From positions 496,001 through 560,000 of the forward strand of contig JANUWF010001481.1 in NCBI GenBank assembly GCA_026120185.1: a stretch of DNA of 64,000 nucleotides, in the 5' to 3' direction. Made by a program: the position numbers and the translations under genes. The notes under the pieces are model-generated. The model was given only the letters and a program-made list of their open reading frames with translations, made no database searches and had not been told where the DNA came from. This DNA is from Voacanga thouarsii (lineage: Eukaryota > Streptophyta > Magnoliopsida > Gentianales > Apocynaceae). Positions 61,191 through 64,000 of the stretch are shown piece by piece (the first letter of the stretch is position 1; each line of letters opens with the position of its first letter).

Positions 61191-63414
61191 CTTTGAAAAC
61201 ACGAATAAGTATTATTAAATCTTTTGACAACATGAACAACTTGGTGAGATCTCATGGGCAGAAAAAAAATATTATAGTGGGAATGGATGGAGGATGTGAA
61301 GGTAATGGCATTAAAGATTAATTAAGATAGACATATTTCGTGAAGCCTTTTGTGGAGGAAACTTTGAAAAATATATTTTTTTAATTTTTTTTTTTGAGTG
61401 CCAAAGGTAGAATTTACCTGGCCCTTTTCAAAAAATTTCAAATTTTTTAAACGGAGGGCAATTAAACAACAAACTCTCACTTTGGCGTAACGCATCTTTG
61501 GCTTGCAACGTGCACCACCAAACTAGTGTGTGCAAAACGTTATTCCATGATGCCATTTCATGATTTCTATATCTCCTACGTTTTGACAAATTATAATCCT
61601 TTCACAAAGTTGACCAAATATTTTAATTATTAAAGGCGATGGTGAAAATATAATATTGAATCCTATGATAGCATATTTGTTGAGAGAGTTTTATTTTTAA
61701 CGCTTTGAGTTTAAAAAAATTTATTTTTATCAATGTAGAAGGAGATATCCTTAGTTAAAATAATAAAAATAAAATTTCCTCTCTTTTTTTGGATTTTTAC
61801 TCACTTCATGTTTTCTCTTCATCTAACTTTTTAAGAATGGAAGTAGAAACTTAGGGGAAGGGATAAAGGATATACTAAAAGATAATATTATATTTTTTGT
61901 AAACTTTTTAAAAATTAAAAATACATATAAAAATTTTTAAAAATTTCTTCTAAATCACATATGCACTTTCGTCAGACGTGAGAAAATCCTGCTGAACTTA
62001 TTGTTTTTTTTTTCTTTTCTTGACGTTGAAGCAGAGAATAATTTGTGATTTCAAAAGAATTTGTTCGAATACGTTTCAGAAAATGCTCAAACAATTATTC
62101 TGCCAAAGTTTCCATTCCCCATTGATTCTTTCATTATGAGCTCTTACATTTTTTTTTTTTTTGGTTTAAAATATAACTTTTTGTGGTTTACCTTGACGGA
62201 ATAATTTGACTTTTCCTTTTTCATCTTTGTTATTTTCCTTTTTATTCGAATCTTCCTTCTGAAAGTTGGAAGTAAAGGGTAATGTCTCTCGAAAGTTGTT
62301 TGAGTAAACCTATAAGCTGATTAAAATAAAACCGATTTATTTTTTCTTTAATACAATTAAATATGTAATGAACATAATTTAAGATAAATGCCTAAAAAAA
62401 TTCTTTACTGTCATTTTAAATTATGACATTGAAAATTTATATGATATTAATCTTTTTTTAATAATTCACTCAGTCAATATAAATATTTTTCAATAAGGAG
62501 ATGTATGGCAGGTTATGTACAAAATTCAAAATTCAAATTTAATTCGAAATTCCAGTATTTGATGGGTTCAGAAGTTTAAATTTAAATTACTTAAAATTAT
62601 TAAAAACATAAAATAAATATTGTACATTAATATTTTACTACATATTAAAATAAATAAATAAATAATATAGTTATATAATCATCGTGACAATAAAATTTTA
62701 AATTTAATATCAAATTTAAATCCAACTCGTAACTAATCAAATTCGAATAGCTTGGTAAGTATTCCACCCGAATACACGTTAACTCCAACATGTCACAAAA
62801 GTTGGCATTTTAACATAAGTACTAGTATACCATCAACATTTTTTCTATTGAGACTAGTACCTCTTCAAGACTCATTCCCTCTGCATGATCATAAACTGCA
62901 CCATACACTTCGCTCACGACATGGGAGATCTAGTTCATTCAAACTACTTTACAAAATTTAGTTTGCTCCTATAGAGAAAACAAACTTTACAAAATGTCTG
63001 TAACATCGAAAATGTGACAATTAGCATTATATTAAGCCCTGTAACTCCAAACTATCATAAGAATGAACTCCACACACATGGACAAGCTACACAAAAATAT
63101 AACCACCTGAAATAAATACATGAACACGTTGCATAACCACATCAATAGCCGTGGTCTAAGGATGTGGTCAACCTGTGCTAATTACTTCCTGAATATGTCA
63201 CGCAGATATATGATTAGATTGCACAAATACATGAATATGTTACATAAACACATGAATACAATCCCCAAGCATGCCATCCACATAAACCTGCACTAGCTAC
63301 TACTCTAAGCAAAAGCTGCATTAGAGGTTCTTTAGCGTGCTAGTCCAATGCCGCATGTCAATGTCGAATGTGAGAGGAGCTAATACAACTCTGTATGGAA
63401 TATGAAAAAAATCA

Positions 63415-63486
63415 GTGCCACAATTACATTTCAAAGTGCTACTACTATTAGTGCCACAATTACATTTCAAAGTGCTACTACTATTA
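63415..63486. repeat. Perfect 36 bp tandem duplication
   Basis: Two adjacent identical 36 bp units beginning GTGCCACAATTACATTTC and ending CTACTACTATTA. Confidence 0.98.
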
Positions 63487-64000
63487 TCAGATATGACACC
63501 TTCAAATGTATTTATTTAACTTGAAAATCATATTATTATCTGGAATAAGAAGATAGAGGCAAATGTAATATTAGACAATTTCAATCAATTTTTGTTCACA
63601 ATAATGCACTCCATTCAGTAGATATTAACATGAAAGCTAATAAAAGTAACTCCACAAAATTCACCTAAATTGCAGCAGTTAGTATCCACTTCCATCACAA
63701 GGTATACACTTTTCTTGAAGAATACAAATTCTAATTTCTGGGTAACAGGCTTGAAAATGCCACATTGTTTATCAAGATTTTAAACGATAGCTTCAGCATA
63801 GGAGCGGCTCTACTAAAAATTCTCCTTGTAATGGCATCTACTAAAACACATTTGGAAATCCAAGTTGATGGTTTGTCGAGCCTAAATTAGTATCTACAAG
63901 TATGGTATTCAAGATCAGAATTACTCATTAATGCCCATCAAGCGGCAAACTAGCCTGAAACATGTGAATATATAGAATATAGATTACGATCTCTATTGAT

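Larger units (their letters stand above)
59261..64000. other. AT-rich region without a supported gene
   Basis: 4.7 kb with only short frames. 59505-59693 on the plus strand could be a small exon (MGKHSLQHSHPSKKK...), followed by no convincing continuation; I do not call it. 60981-61181 is a GC-richer island listed separately. 62520-62760 contains AAATTTAAATT-type words on both sides of an AT-rich centre and may be a diverged MITE, which I cannot prove. 63100-63280 has two loosely similar ATACATGAAYAYGTT stretches. No retrotransposon domain or transposase is seen. Confidence 0.6.

Noticed and set aside
62520..62760. Possible MITE with AAATTTAAATT-type inverted words
   Set aside because: I could not find matching terminal repeats or a target duplication; AT-rich chance similarity is enough to explain it.

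Overview
The window is repeat-rich nuclear DNA of a flowering plant, most likely a eudicot with a large genome. It holds LTR retrotransposons of several lineages, a CACTA transposon with subterminal repeats, a hAT-type element, endogenous caulimovirus fragments, long AT-rich spacers and dinucleotide and trinucleotide microsatellites. I found no convincing intact host gene. Every recognisable coding stretch belongs to a mobile element or viral relic, and all are broken by stops, frameshifts or insertions.

Layout. 1-1569: 3' end and LTR of a Sirevirus-type Copia element (+). 1570-15223: a Copia array of the form LTR / gag-pol / LTR / partial pol / LTR (+), interrupted at 5554-9464 by a minus-strand, internally deleted Gypsy-like element (TSD GGTAT). 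15224-25079: a scrambled endogenous pararetrovirus (Caulimoviridae) locus. Its minus-strand part (protease, RT, RNase H) is split by a solo Copia LTR (16376-22450), which is itself split by a 4.3 kb element (16489-20796, TSD TAACA). Its plus-strand part (23872-25079) repeats some of the same regions in inverted orientation. 25085-46510: a Sirevirus (-), TSD TGTAG, with gag, pol, an env-like region and several polypurine tracts. Its 5' LTR is split five bases from its end by a second Copia element (35775-46500, +, TSD AGGGC). That element in turn carries a hAT-like element (38000-39564, 8 bp TSD ATGGCTTG). 46516-46576: the last piece of the viral frame on the far side of the Sirevirus. 46577-59260: a second, relative copy of the 16489-20796 family, split by an 8.95 kb CACTA transposon (48884-57835, TSD ATA) with a TNP2-like and a TNPA/Ptta-like gene. 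59261-64000: AT-rich sequence with no supported gene.

The nesting gives a relative order of events: pararetrovirus integration and rearrangement, then the solo-LTR element and the Sirevirus, then insertions into those, then the hAT element. Element boundaries were set from TG...CA or TIR ends together with target-site duplications read directly from the sequence. Lineage names within Copia and Gypsy are from recognition of protein and LTR motifs, without database searches, and are less certain than the boundaries.
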